64,000 nt of DNA from Hippasteria phrygiana (lineage: Eukaryota; Echinodermata; Asteroidea; Valvatida; Goniasteridae). The position numbers and the translations under genes were made by a program. Position 1 is the first letter of the stretch; each line of letters begins with the position of its first letter. The stretch spans positions 62,001 to 126,000 of the forward strand of contig JAZGUH010000529.1 of assembly GCA_037893225.1 (NCBI GenBank), read 5' to 3'. Shown piece after piece: positions 11,303 to 21,572 of the stretch. The notes below the pieces were generated by a model. The model was not told where the DNA came from. It saw only the letters and a list, made by a program, of their open reading frames with translations, and searched no databases.

Positions 11303-11562
11303 CACGCGAGGCTAGGCTACACGTTCATGCCTAACAGTTACACAACGGATATAGACGAATCCGGCCACCAAAATTAGAAGCATTTACTGCGGTGGCGAGG
11401 CGCTCGCGTGCGTTTTAGACGCACGCGCTCCACGCAGCTTCGACCAACGGGGTGTTTACAACTTGCCAAAATGCGCGTGCGACTGAAATTAAAGAACGCG
11501 CGCAATCAGCACGCGAGCGCAGCACGACTGAGAGAATTTATGTGTAATTTAGAATTCCTTTT

Positions 11563-12152
11563 TTAAATCAGATTTTTTACATTTTTATCGATTTTTAATT
11601 CCCATGGGGAATTTCCCATGCTCCTCGTTGGTAATTTCCCATGCCCCGCGTGGGTAATTTCCCATGCCCCCGTTGGAAATTTCCCATGCCCCCCCCGTTG
11701 GTAATTTCCCATGCCCCCCGTGGGTAATTTCCCATGCCCCCCCATTGGTAATTTCCCATGCCCCCCGTGGGTAATTTCCCATGCCCCCCGTGGGTAATTT
11801 CCCATGCCCCCCGTGGGTAATTTCCCATGCCCCCGTGGGTAATTTCCCATGGCCCCGTGGGTAATTTCCCATGGCCCCGTGGGTAATTTCCCATGGCCCC
11901 CGTGGGTAATTTCCCATGCCCCCCGTGGGTAATTTCCCATGCCCCCCGTGGGTAATTTCCCATGCCCCCCGTGGGTAATTTCCCATGCCCCCCGTGGGTA
12001 ATTTCCCATGCCCCCCGTGGGTAATTTCCCATGCCCCCCGTGGGTAATTTCCCATGCCCCCCGTGGGTAATTTCCCATGCCCCCCGTGGGTAATTTCCCA
12101 CGAATTCATTTTTTTAATCAGATTTTTTACATTTGTATCGATTGTTAATTTT
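11563..12152. repeat. 23-bp minisatellite, array 2 (about 22 units) with flanking direct repeats
   Basis: From 11600 to 12102 the unit is GGGTAATTTCCC followed by ATGCCCCCCGT, with length variants in the C-run and the word ATGGCCCCGT near 11850-11900. The orientation is the same as array 1 and the sequence matches the edge variants of array 1. The array is bracketed by direct repeats of about 40 bp: AATCAGATTTTTTACATTT then TATCGATT at 11567-11594 and again at 12116-12143. Open frames here are again by-products of a stop-free unit. Confidence 0.92.
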
Positions 12153-12239
12153 TCTTGTGTCAATTGCATCTGATAATTAACATCAATTCAATTACCCACC
12201 ATATGATTATTGACCGAATGGTGTTTTCTTGGTGATAAG

Positions 12240-12752
12240 TTGTCACCATGGTGATTTCCATGAACCCATGGTGTTCCCATGGTGGTCAGTTTGTCACCAT
12301 ATGGCATTCACATATATCCCTCCATGGTGTTCATCACATGCACCACAATAGTGTTTACAGGAACCACCATGACTTCCCCATCAGTCCCCATGTGTTTCCC
12401 ATGAGACCCCATGGGAAACCCACGGTGTCTTAAAATGTTTTCCATGGTGTTTTGCAGAGACACCATGACTTCCTCATAAGTCCCTATGGGTTTCCCATGG
12501 GCCCCATGGGAAACCCATGCTGTCTTAAAATTTCTCCATGGTGTTTTACAGGGACCACCATGACTTCCCCATCAGTCCCCATGTGTTTCCCATGGGGTCC
12601 CATGGGAAACCCATGGTGTCTTAACATTTCTTTATGGTGTTTATATGCACCACCATGGTGTTTATAGAGACCACCATGACTTCCCCATCAGTCCCCATGG
12701 GTTTCCCATGGTGTCCCATGGGAAACCCATGGGAAACCCATGGGACATTTTT
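12240..12752. repeat. CCATGG-rich tandem repeat, array 3
   Basis: Four to five diverged units of roughly 100 bp share CCATGGTGTTT, CACCATGACTTCC, CATCAGTCCCCATG and CCCATGGGAAACCCATGG, starting near 12340, 12440, 12540 and 12650. TTTCCCATGG links them to arrays 1 and 2. The array runs into the right terminal inverted repeat at 12739. Confidence 0.85.
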
Positions 12753-12761
12753 GTAAGGGAG

Positions 12762-13050
12762 ATACCGGACACGCAATTTTTTTTCCGGCCTGAGACCAAC
12801 TGTTATCCCAAATCCCAAAATTGGGATAATTTCTTCAACATCGACAAGATTTATCCTCGGCTCAGATTTAGGCCCAGGAAAAATTGTAAGGGTGGTTTTG
12901 GCAATTTGTTTTACAGTGGTAGGCCTAAGTGAACAAAACACAGATATTAAATTCTTTGGGCAAAATCATTTCAGGTTTACGTTACATATAACTTATTTTC
13001 CAGTTACGGGGCCAAATATGAAAGTTTCTTTATAGAGATCATTCTAATGC
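12762..13050. other. Non-coding spacer
   Basis: Mixed sequence with ATCCCAAATCCCAAAATTGGGAT near 12805. No exon, TIR or array was recognised before the next satellite. Confidence 0.4.
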
Positions 13051-13065
13051 AGCTAAAAAGGACTA

Positions 13066-13442
13066 TATTTTTCATCATTTGCGTGTTCATTTTTCATCAT
13101 TTGCATGTTTGTTTCATCATTTGCGTGTTTGTTTCATCATTTGCGTGTTTGTTTCATAATTTGCGCGTTTGTTTCATCATTTGCGTGTTTGTTTCATCAT
13201 TTGCATGTTCGTGTTTCATCATTTGCGTGTTCATGTTTCATCATTTGCGTGTTCATGTTTCATCATTTGCGTGTTTGTTTCATCATTTGCGTGTTTGTTT
13301 CATCATTTGCGTGTTTGTTTCATCATTTGCGTGTTTGTTTCATCATTTGCGTGTTTGTTTCATCATTTGCGTGTTTGTTTCATCATTTGCGTGTTTGTTT
13401 CATCATTTGCGTGTTTGTTTCATCATTTGCGTGTTTGTTTTT
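13066..13442. repeat. 20-bp tandem repeat (about 18-19 units)
   Basis: The unit TTTGCGTGTTTGTTTCATCA repeats head to tail. Early units carry substitutions (TTTGCATG, TTTGCGCG) and 2-6 bp expansions such as GTTCATGTTTCATCA. From about 13270 the array is nearly perfect. All + strand frames are open and repeat the same hydrophobic, Cys-containing peptide, so they are repeat by-products. Confidence 0.95.
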
Positions 13443-14016
13443 ATGGTTTTTGAGGTGTCTGTAAAACTATTGTACATGTACATCACAGTATTTCACTGCC
13501 CTCCATTCGACAACCACAACAACCTAATTAGTTGAGTTTTGTATTATTTCATGCCCTGTTTTTATTGTTATTTGACGAAGGTACCCACAGGCATTATTAT
13601 ATATTACTGTGTTGTTTTTAAGATGGCCCTTTTTTAGTAACTTGTTTATTGCTGCCTTAACCCTTTTATATCATGCGGTACTTCTATTTGGCCCTACATA
13701 TTTCTTGGATCTTTTAAGCACAAAATCCAGAACGAATTGACATGTCCATCATGAGTTAATAGCAGTTGTTTCAGCCCAGAAGCTACTTTTTCCAAGTAGA
13801 TGGTGTCAGTCTGTCAAACAAATACAGTCGAACCCTGATAATAAGAGCACTGTTAATACAACATCCTGCTTATGAGCTCCGTGCACAACTACCCCCTCAG
13901 CGGAAAGAAAAGGCGAGTTGGGGGGTCAATATCGACGCCATCTTACCTGACTTCAATTTAAGTGTCTGCATGGTTCCCGCTGTGATATTCTTATTGAAAA
14001 CTTAATTATCGAGAGT
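13443..14016. other. Intron sequence with a pogo/Tigger-like fragment
   Basis: ACAGTCGAACCCTGATAATA at about 13825 followed by GAGCACTGTTAATACAACA resembles the terminal region of Tc1/mariner-superfamily (Tigger/pogo) MITEs, by general familiarity only. Nothing else is recognised. Confidence 0.35.
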
Positions 14017-14160
14017 CGGCAAACAGACAAAGCAATCCCACTGGTATACGAGTATCAAATGAACGAGGAGCGCAGTGCGTAATACCAGCGACGTACTCCC
14101 CACGGAAGTGCGGTTGCTATGTGGACAGCGCCCTCTTTTGTTGGTGCACGGAGCCCATAG
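14017..14160. repeat. Dispersed repeat, copy 2 (first copy at 6292-6452)
   Basis: This is the direct-orientation counterpart of the 6.3 kb block: CAAACAGACAAAGCAATCCC at 14021, then GAACGAGGAGCGCAGTGCG, ending CACGGAGCCCA. It is slightly shorter than copy 1. Confidence 0.8.
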
Positions 14161-14177
14161 CAAGGACAAAAATAGGT

Positions 14178-15400
14178 CCTGGGGCTGATTTCACGAAACT
14201 CTTCTTAACTTATGACTCATCTTAGGACTTAAGACGAGTTCCTGCTCTAAGATCGATCTTAGCTAAGACGCGTCCTGAGATCGATTTCACTAAACCCTTC
14301 TTAAGCAAGACGCATCCGAAATACAGATAAACGAACCGCTAATTATTGGACGAGGATGACCTTTCGCATGCAACGGCTGTATCGTGTTCAATTTGTCGCA
14401 TGCGCGTAACAGCCGTCGGATGTGTACGCGCATGCAGTAAATTCAAGATGATTGATTGGTGATTGTTTTGGATGAAACATTTGAATGCCGATTCATAAAT
14501 AGGCCTACCTCAGCGAGTTTCACTATCCCTTTTGGTCGAGAGCCTGTCACGTGGGTGTGTTTAAATGGTTGTTTAAACACAGCTGTTAAAAACGGCTGTT
14601 AAAAACCCTTTCTAAAACGGCTGTTAAAAACAGTTGTTTAAACACGGTGCGTCATAACCAACTGTTCTCAGCCGATACGCAACAGAGAGAGCGTAGTATA
14701 GGTGCTCGCACAATATGTACTGTAAGACAACGCTAATGCACGTGTATAAAACGCTGCATTCGTGCGTGTGCGTACGCGCACGCGACGGACAGGCGCGGAG
14801 TGCCTTCACGCGCTCACAAGTCCGATACGTACGCATGTGTTTTGTACTGAGCAAATGGGAGAAAAAGTGGGGAGAAAAAGCTTTGCATTTTGTCCTTTTT
14901 ACGGGAGGTTTTTGCATTTTTCGTAAGGGTCGCCCCTCCTCAGTTATTATTGACGTGGTAAAAACCGGGTCATCACACTTTTATCACTTTATTAATATTA
15001 CACTCACCCGTTGTCGGGCTCCAATTCATCTACAACCCTTGGAATATTCCCTGCCTTTGAACCTATATCTCTTGAGGATTTTCTCGTCATTTAGATTATC
15101 TAGTGGATTTCTTCTATCTCGGAATATCCTCTCTCTCTCCTAATTGCCTGCCGAGCTTTGTAATCAGCGAGAAGCATAAGCGCCATTGTTGCTTTTCAGT
15201 AAATTGTACGTGTTCGCATATAGATAAGACGACCCCCAGACCGATCTTAAGTTAAGACGAGTTCAGCCGCGTTGCTAAGGAAGTTAGGACGTGTTGAATG
15301 CGTCCTAACTTTGGTGTAATCGATCCTAGGACGAGTCGCGAGTTAAGACGAGTTAATTTTCCTAAGACGCGTCTTAGCGTTTCGTGAAATTGGCCCCTGG
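14178..15400. mobile_element. 1.2 kb TIR element with AATTTCACGAAAC ends
   Basis: The left end CCTGGGGCTGATTTCACGAAA (14178 on) is matched by the inverse of the right end (TTTCGTGAAATTGGCCCC then TGG, ending 15400). Both subterminal regions are packed with AAGACGAGTT, CTAAGACGCGTC and GATCGATCTTAG-type words in opposite orientation (14215-14320; 15225-15380). The interior 14330-15180 has no transposase; the 142-codon + strand frame at 14715-15143 has no recognisable motifs. This is a probable non-autonomous DNA transposon. Confidence 0.82.
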
Positions 15401-16092
15401 GTCTTTGTTTTTCTTTGTTTTTCTTTGTTTTCCATTACTGATAATACAATGTACATGTACCTGTTATAACAAGGTAAATTGTAAAGTCCCAAGCACCTTG
15501 TTATAAAGGTGTTCGACTGGGTCTATTTTTCTTTTTAACCCTGAAACCCACACAATTTTAATTGTACCATATGAAATATTGCAACAATATGTGACCCGCT
15601 CTACAAAAAAAGTGTATTTTGTCGCACTATGTGAAAACACACAAAGGGTTGTTCTATATGTCACGTACTTGTGAAGCGTGCGAACAAATCTTCACATAAG
15701 TGAGTTTTTTTGTTTTTGGTTTGTTGACTTCTATTATATCAATTATTTCATAATTTATTTTCAGAATCATTACTATTGATGAATAAGGATGAACAATTTA
15801 ATGTTGATAGAAATTACTTCTATATCATTTCTTTGCACATTTTTTGTTTAAAGGGCTCTCTAAACGCACTTCCGTTAAATTGGAAAATAGAAGTATACAA
15901 CTGTCAAGATATCTTGAGAACACAAAATGCCACAGGGGTCAAACTTGGACCAAATTAAAGCTTAAGATGTGACAAATTTAACTATGTATATAACTCTTTT
16001 TTTCATATTTTCATGTAGAGCCAGTCACATACATGTATGTGATTCAATTATTGACCCGAAATACATGATGCAACATTTCCTGTAATTTTCAG
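15401..16092. other. Intron, no feature seen
   Basis: AT-rich sequence leading to the TTTTCAG acceptor of the 16093 exon. A CTTTGTTTTT microrepeat lies at 15402-15430. No exon was recognised. Confidence 0.45.
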
Positions 16093-16213
16093 AGATTCCC
16101 AATGGTTTCAGCCACTACCGCTATCGCTTCTCCGTGCCCAGTCTGCCTAAATAGCCAATGCCTCGGGATAAAATGTGGTTTAGCTTTGACATCGGCAAAG
16201 CTCACTTTGTGAG
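16093..16213 (+). CDS. ACP7: Purple acid phosphatase (ACP7-like) exon with an in-frame stop
   Basis: After TAATTTTCAG the exon reads (G)E-I-P-N-G-F-S-H-Y-R-Y-R-F-S-V-P, matching the family segment after the GNHE motif (human ACP7 has NFSNYKARFSMP). It then continues MWFSFDIGKAHFV to an AG/GTATGT donor, matching WYSWDLGPAHII. Between the two parts there are about six more residues than in human ACP7. One of these codons is TAG at 16152-16154, in frame. The entry phase needs one base from the preceding exon and the exit phase leaves AG, which joins T at 26108 to give Ser, as in the family (S-Y-S-T-E). The stop may mean a pseudogene, a null allele or a sequencing error. A MITE begins 17 bp after the donor. 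Confidence 0.78.
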
Positions 16214-16230
16214 GTATGTTGTATTGAAAG

Positions 16231-16635
16231 TAGTCTTGGTTCCAAGACGTCCTTATCGCGCGGTCATGCAGAGCGAGCATGTTATGGATGTACATCGCCA
16301 ACTATACACACGCACACCAAGGCCACATCGCTAAGGACGTCTTGGCCCTTTCGTAGTTTCGCTTGCGAAATCGCGAGTATAATTGTGTGTGTATTTGCAT
16401 GCGCGCATGATGTAGAGCACATATAATCGCGTGACATACATTGCGTGCATTGTATAATCGCTGACTCACTGGTCTAGTTTCCCTGCGCCATACAGCTTGA
16501 GTATGTATGTTAACTGACTAGCCAGCTAATTACTAAAACATGATTTCCTCCAGTGCGCAAGCGCCATTATTCTTTTGACCTGCCTGTTAAATTATGCATG
16601 TCGCGCGCAGTTCCCTACGAAAGTACCAAGACTAT
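16231..16635. mobile_element. MITE with TAGTCTTGGTTCCAAGACG end
   Basis: The left end TAGTCTTGGTTCCAAGACG is the same as that of the palindromic element at 43261. GGACGTCTTGGCCCTTTCGTA follows about 105 bp later in both. The interior CTCCAGTGCGCAAGCGCCATTATTC (16550-16575) is also shared, in inverted orientation. The right end is degraded: CCTACGAAAGTACCAAGAC at 16615-16632. It starts 17 bp after the acid phosphatase exon and is non-coding. Confidence 0.8.
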
Positions 16636-18235
16636 ATTGAAAGTGGATTTAGTGTCGGTAAATTTGTTTTATTTGTGTCTGAGCAATAGAACAAATCAAA
16701 ACCCAAATTTGCCAGTTTTTGTCTCGCCTGAACGAAGTGCAGAAAGAGACTATGCAATCACTATTTCTGTATGTAGTCCGCCCGTCCGTACGTACGTACA
16801 AGGAGTCGTACATGTACTTCCCCAATACGTCCGAGGACAATGCTCTGTATTTCCTATTGTTCCTTTAATATAACCAACCCCCCCATAGACTAAGCACGTA
16901 TCCTTACGTTCGAGGACCGATTTCAACAAAAGACTCTACGTTCGAGGACTGAAAGGTTTCTTTGTGTTTCCTTTTATTCTCTGTCCTCGGAGATATATAT
17001 ACAGTGCACATACATGTAGTCTGTACGTAGTCCGTATGTGTCATTTTGGTTAAAGTTTCAAAAATTGGTCTAATTACGCAAATTTGAAGTCCAATTGCAA
17101 TCAAACTTGGGTCATGCATTCAATATTGCAACCTTTATATGATGCTTGTGTCAAAGGTCACTTGAGGCCAAAGGTCATTTGAGTTCAAGTTGTATAATAG
17201 GCTGGAATTGTAAAAGTGGTCTTATATGCAAAGTTAAAGTCCAATTGCAATCAAATTTGGGTCATGCATGCACTATTGTAACCTTTTATATGATGGTCAT
17301 GTCAAAGGTCATGTGAGGTCAAGTTGTAAAAGAGGCTGGAATTGTAAAATTGGTCATTGTGCTATTGTGCCGATTGAGGTGTCAAAATGTGCAGAGAACA
17401 TGATTAACGTTTGTTTTGGCTATTAAAAATAGAGTTACATGTAATTTCTTTCAAAGAATGGGGAAGTTAGTTATTTCAGTGTTTCTTTTCTTATCTCTTT
17501 TGTTTTTTCTGTTTCTTTAAATTTGCCATTTCATTCTCTTTTTACACTAACCCTTGCTCCTTCAACCGTTATCAGTGCACCTGCATTCTTCTTGGTGTGA
17601 CCAGTCAGCTTTTTCACCTGACAGGCCCCTTACATTTGTCATCTATTGATCAATATAAATACATACAATTTACAAATGCTTTCACTTACCCTTGTTGTCT
17701 TTGTAATTGTATACGTTCGTCACATGGTTGCATGCCCGCAGGCCACACGCACACATAATGCCTGTTTAGCCAACGTGCTATAGCGCCCTCTCGCGACAGC
17801 GCCCCCTCGCGACAATGTTGATATTCATAGTCACGGCGGCGGGCGCAGACCAATACAAAAGTTCCAAGTCTACTTTTGGCAGGCGCAAACCCTCGGGTGA
17901 TCATCGTACCATTTTGTCTTTTGTTAGTGTTTGATGGCACGGCATAGAAATTTATTTTAGACACTCCGTCACACGAGTCCGTCAGATACACATCGTCTGC
18001 CGCTCAAAGATTTTATTCTGATTTTGGGTGTGTCTCTCTGCCATTGTAGCGGACTTTTGGCGTCATTTCTACTACGTTTTTCTACCTTTGGCATTGATTT
18101 GAACGCTTTCACCCACTGGTAAGTGAACATTACAGCCAATTTAATTATTTCGTTATATTTTATGGACCTTTTCTGAAACTTGGTCAAAAGCTGTCGCCCA
18201 TTCTATTTCAGTATTTTGCGACTGCAGTTCTGACA
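16636..18235. other. Intron with a two-unit tandem repeat, otherwise unexplained
   Basis: At 17067-17356 two roughly 140-bp units lie in tandem. They share AAGTCCAATTGCAATCAAA, TTGGGTCATGCAT, TGTCAAAGGTCA and GGCTGGAATTGTAAAA. Preceding sequence (16715-16760) has GTTTTTGTCTCGCC then TGAACGAAGTGC, which looks like the start of a dispersed repeat. No exon was recognised. Confidence 0.55.
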
Positions 18236-18610
18236 CGGAATCCTAAAAGAATCTCACTTAATTGGGTGTGATCCCGGGCTATGCGGCATTCTGGGGTTGC
18301 GACTTCTGACTAGCGCCTACCCGAACAAAGATACTGACAATTTGGGAGACCGCCAACATAGGGCAAGATAGCTCAGTTGGTAGAGCGCCGGTACGGTAAC
18401 CCGGAGGTCGCAGGTTCGAATCCCGCCTCTGCCAGTTTCTTTGATCACTTTGAAAATGTATTTAAATTTACCTAGTCAGATTCCCTTGTGGATTGTTTGA
18501 CGAATTATGAATTGGAGAGTCGTATCATTGAGTGAACCCCACAATGTAGCTTCCCAGGTTGTATCATAAATTGGGTTATTGGCTTTAATCAACTTATTGA
18601 ATAATACAAG
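18236..18610 (+). mobile_element. Composite SINE with tRNA-like promoter
   Basis: The tRNA-like part is 18362-18434. Its A box TAGCTCAGTTGG and B box GGTTCGAATCC are intact, but the acceptor stem is imperfect (GGCAAGA against CTCTGCC). It is preceded by a conserved approximately 120-bp leader (ATTGGGTGTGATCCCGGGCT ... GACCGCCAACATAGG). It is followed by a tail with TTTCTTTGATCACTTTGAAAA and TTGTGGATTGTTTGACGAA. The same leader-tRNA-tail order recurs on the - strand at 40000-40430 and 57690-57955. After the tail the leader start (TCATTGAGTGAACCCCACAATG) recurs, suggesting a tandem arrangement. Confidence 0.85.
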
Positions 18611-19253
18611 TTCTGGCCAAATCAATATAACCTATAGTCGATATTTCCTTTACAGATTAACTTCCTGGTAAGCCTATGCCAAATCCAGGGTCTAGGCCGA
18701 CTTTGCTCTCTGTATAGGCCCCTACAAGAAATTACTCAGGTAATTCAATTATATAGGTCTGCATATTAAAATATGAAACAAAATCAGTACATTTGGATTA
18801 TTACAAGGTATTCAATTGTAATGTATTTGTAATCTATTTGTAAATAGTTTTACTTGTACATTTGTATATTTTGTAAACTTTTTGGTAATATATTTTCGTT
18901 ACTTAGACACTCAACTGGTATTACAACAAACTGGTATTACAACAAACAAATTCATACTTCCATGCAAATTCAAATTAATTATTGAGATAATGTTTCATAT
19001 TGAGTGAATATTTAATTGGTATAATTTACTTTTATTATTACAGATAACTGAAGAAATATATTTTGACTGTCGTTCTTGTTTATACATAATTTCACTTAAA
19101 CATACCTATACTCAAACTTTTGGTTTGTAAATAAATCTAATTTTGCCGATGTACAAATTTTCTGGTTTCACACCCTAACATCATTCAGTAGTGCTAGCCC
19201 CCCCGGTCGAGAGTGGAGTCAATTTTATTATTTGGTCATCCATCTGCTCCATC
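18611..19253 (+). other. Possible 5' LTR region of the gypsy element
   Basis: AT-rich sequence directly upstream of a primer-binding-like site. If the element were complete, its LTR should end in CA just before 19254 (GGCTACA). I could not define the left border or find a second LTR copy, because the 3' end of the element is missing, so this is inference. Confidence 0.35.
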
Positions 19254-20254
19254 AGGCTACACTTGGCGTAGTCGGCAGGATACAACTACTGTATCCATAT
19301 CAGGGTGTGAACCTGTAACCAAAAAAATATGGCAAATTAAAAAGAGAACGACAGTCAAACAAATAGCGAATCCCATATCAATGTATGTGCAACCAACCTG
19401 ACATCTGATGTTCGACCACCTTGAACACCGACCTCCCTGCTGATTCATCCAAGGAAACGGGTGCCGTCTCAACTTGAGACTTGCAGTTCTCTCGCTGGAC
19501 CTACCGCCAGAATTTGGGATTCTGCCCCTGAGACACTCTCAGCTGAGACGTTTTACAGAGGAACCAGCAACCGTCTCTTCAGACTGAGGGCGACTCTAGG
19601 ACATCTATCCAAAGAAAATTTGTTGATATTTTCTGGACTGTTGGGACAGCTGAGTGGCCCTAATATTACGAACAGTGTGCAAATAAGTGGTCCCAGTGGT
19701 TAACTCATACCTTTATATGCCTAGCAATTCTGTCTCGGCACACTTCATCAATTTTTCTCCAAAAGCAATAGTTGCCATAAGTATTCACTGTAACAAAAGT
19801 AAGAATTCATTATTCATATGCTTGCAACAATAGTCTAAGATTATATAATACTGTATAATACTGTACTTATTACTGCTCTAATCATTTTTTTCTGCTAACT
19901 GTTCTAGTTTGAACATTTAATGCCTGTGGAAAGTGTTTCTTTTTGTTTTTCTTGAATACAGATTTTGGATACACCACCAGAGGAGTGATTGCGTTCATGC
20001 CAGTGCCAATGGTCAGCGCTTCTGTGATTCACCTCCATCTAGACGCATACCCGCAGAACGGTGTTTGGCTATCTGCCAGAGTAGATTTAGTGAGTGCAGT
20101 ACATTGTAAAGCTGAGTTGCATGCAATAGGTTAAGCGTGCTCTCGCATACTCATGCAATTTCCCGGCACCTTCGCGTTTTTGTCCCTTATTTTTGTACAT
20201 GTACTGACCCTTTTTTCCCCATACTCAGCAGGTTTTCAACCTTTACTGTCAGTC

Positions 20255-21148
20255 ATGTCAAAGGGTACAGAGGGCTCTGGCCCTAACATGTCACACCTCA
20301 TTGGTGAAATAGAAGAGTTACGTTCTTTGTTTCACCAAACGCAGGAATTTGCCAAGACCAAAAGTCAATCCTAACTCTTACTTCCCAGCCAGAAGAAGAT
20401 ACAATCCTTTTCCGGTCAATCTGACATAAAATTAGAAGATTGGATATATGATGTTAGTACTGCTGTTAGGTCCAGATCTATGTCAAAAAAGGCTGAAATA
20501 GACTTTGTTCTGCAATATCTAACTGGCTCAGCTAGAGAGGAGGTTAAATATCACACAATAGGTACCTCGGAAGAACTATTCTCTGTCTTACGAGAGACAT
20601 TTGGGGACCAGGGATCGTCTGTCCGTTTGCAACGTTCATTTTTTGAACGAAAGCAGATGCAAGGAGAAGGTTTGAGGGACTTTTCACACTCATTTCTCGA
20701 CTTATTTACTAAGGCTGCCAGAAAGTGCCCTCAGCTCATGGGGAAGAGAGAGCATCTCTTAAAGGACCAGTTTGCGGAAGGGGTACATGATATTCCTCTA
20801 CGAAAGTATTTAAAAAGCAAACTTCGCGACTCACCTCATTTGGATTTTTTCGCCCTGAGGACGGAGGCCATTGAGTGGGCAGAGGAAGATGAGACAAATA
20901 CTACTACATCTAGACGACTAGCTGTAAGAACACAATCTGCAACAGAAGAGCCAAGTACAAAAACATTACTTGACATCATGATAAAACAGCAGGAACAAAT
21001 TGACAATCAACAAAAACAACTCGATGAACTAAAGAGTCTGGTAGAACAAATGTCCCAATCTAGGTTTAACACTACATCCAGTAAGCGGCAGACTGTCACA
21101 ACTTGCACATTTTGTAATAAGGCAGGGCACATAGCAGCAAAATGTTAG
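20255..21148 (+). pseudogene. gag: gag of the gypsy element, interrupted by a stop
   Basis: The frame opens at MSKGTEGSGPNMSHLIGEIE (20255) and is broken by TAA at 20372-20374. The same frame reopens and runs through the capsid-like region (FVLQYLTGSAREEVKYH ... LRDFSHSFLDLFTKAARKCP). After a Gln-rich coiled-coil-like stretch it ends in a zinc knuckle CTFCNKAGHIAAKC (C-x2-C-x4-H-x4-C) just before TAG at 21146-21148. The knuckle would bind packaged RNA. The internal stop makes full-length Gag unlikely. Confidence 0.88.
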
Positions 21149-21299
21149 AAGACAGCTTAACGAAGCACATGCCACGATTGAGGATCTGAGGAAAGCAAAG
21201 AAGACACCTAGCGACCAGGAAAATTAGCTCCTCTGTCGGACACGGGTCCTTCTGTAGAGAGGGAAGCTATCGACCCCTTTTCTTGTTCTTGTTTCACTG

Positions 21300-21570
21300 A
21301 TTCGGCTCATTCTACTTCAAACATCATTGGTACCTGTCCTACACTTACCTTAAAACTAGGTGATGTCGAGGCAAAGTGTCTCATCGACACATGTTCGATG
21401 GTGTCGACTATAACGGAAGAGTATTTCCGCACTCACCTCCAACCGGCGGGAACGAAGTTGAAGTCTAATGGACCTTGCCTTCGCATAACTGCAGCTAATG
21501 GATTGGACATCCCCTCTGTTGGATATCTGCAGATTGATGTGAGCTGCGATGAAATTGTAATCCAAACAGA
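21300..21570 (+). pseudogene. Aspartic protease region of the gypsy element
   Basis: The frame reads LTLKLGDVEAKCLIDTCSMVSTITEEYF. Gypsy proteases carry D-T/S-G at this position; here the visible residues are D-T-C, so the catalytic loop looks altered. The flap/C-terminal motif VPGLLGMNLL occurs in the next frame at about 21630-21660. A frame change therefore lies near 21560-21575, within the protease. Confidence 0.75.
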
Positions 21571-21572
21571 TC

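Larger units (their letters stand above)
8391..12761. mobile_element. Minisatellite complex bounded by inverted repeats
   Basis: CCCTTACAAAAATGTCCC followed by ATGG begins at 8393. Its exact inverse (CCAT then GGGACATTTTTGTAAGGG) ends at 12760, giving 22 bp of perfect terminal inverted repeat. The match continues loosely as GTTTCCC/CCATGGG words. Between them lie array 1 (8500-9605), about 1.9 kb of mostly non-repetitive DNA, array 2 (11600-12102), and a CCATGG-rich array 3 (12240-12750). All three share TTTCCCATG-type words. No transposase was recognised. The simplest view is one non-autonomous transposon whose subterminal repeats expanded; two unrelated arrays with chance inverted ends is less likely given the 22/22 match. 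Confidence 0.6.

Noticed and set aside
8500..12102. CRISPR-like array
   Set aside because: Units are contiguous 23-mers without unique spacers, in a clearly eukaryotic context.
11563..12169. ORFs of 168-194 codons in array 2
   Set aside because: Same cause: a repeat unit without stops, parallel frames on one strand.
13047..13535. Hydrophobic Cys-rich ORFs resembling a membrane protein
   Set aside because: They are translations of a 20-bp tandem repeat in three frames; no domain or splice context.
14715..15143. 142-codon + strand ORF
   Set aside because: It lies wholly inside a TIR element, has no motif, and its length is plausible by chance.
16152..16154. TAG as a recoded codon in the phosphatase exon
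   Set aside because: No known TAG recoding in animals for this family and no supporting RNA element seen; mutation, splice variation or sequencing error is simpler.
18362..18434. Functional tRNA gene
   Set aside because: A and B boxes are intact, but the acceptor stem is imperfect and the same leader and tail occur at several other loci, so it is a SINE.
19964..20090. Possible exon between AATACAG and GTGAGT
   Set aside because: Splice-like borders and two open frames exist, but it lies in the leader between the gypsy primer site and gag and matches no ACP7 segment.
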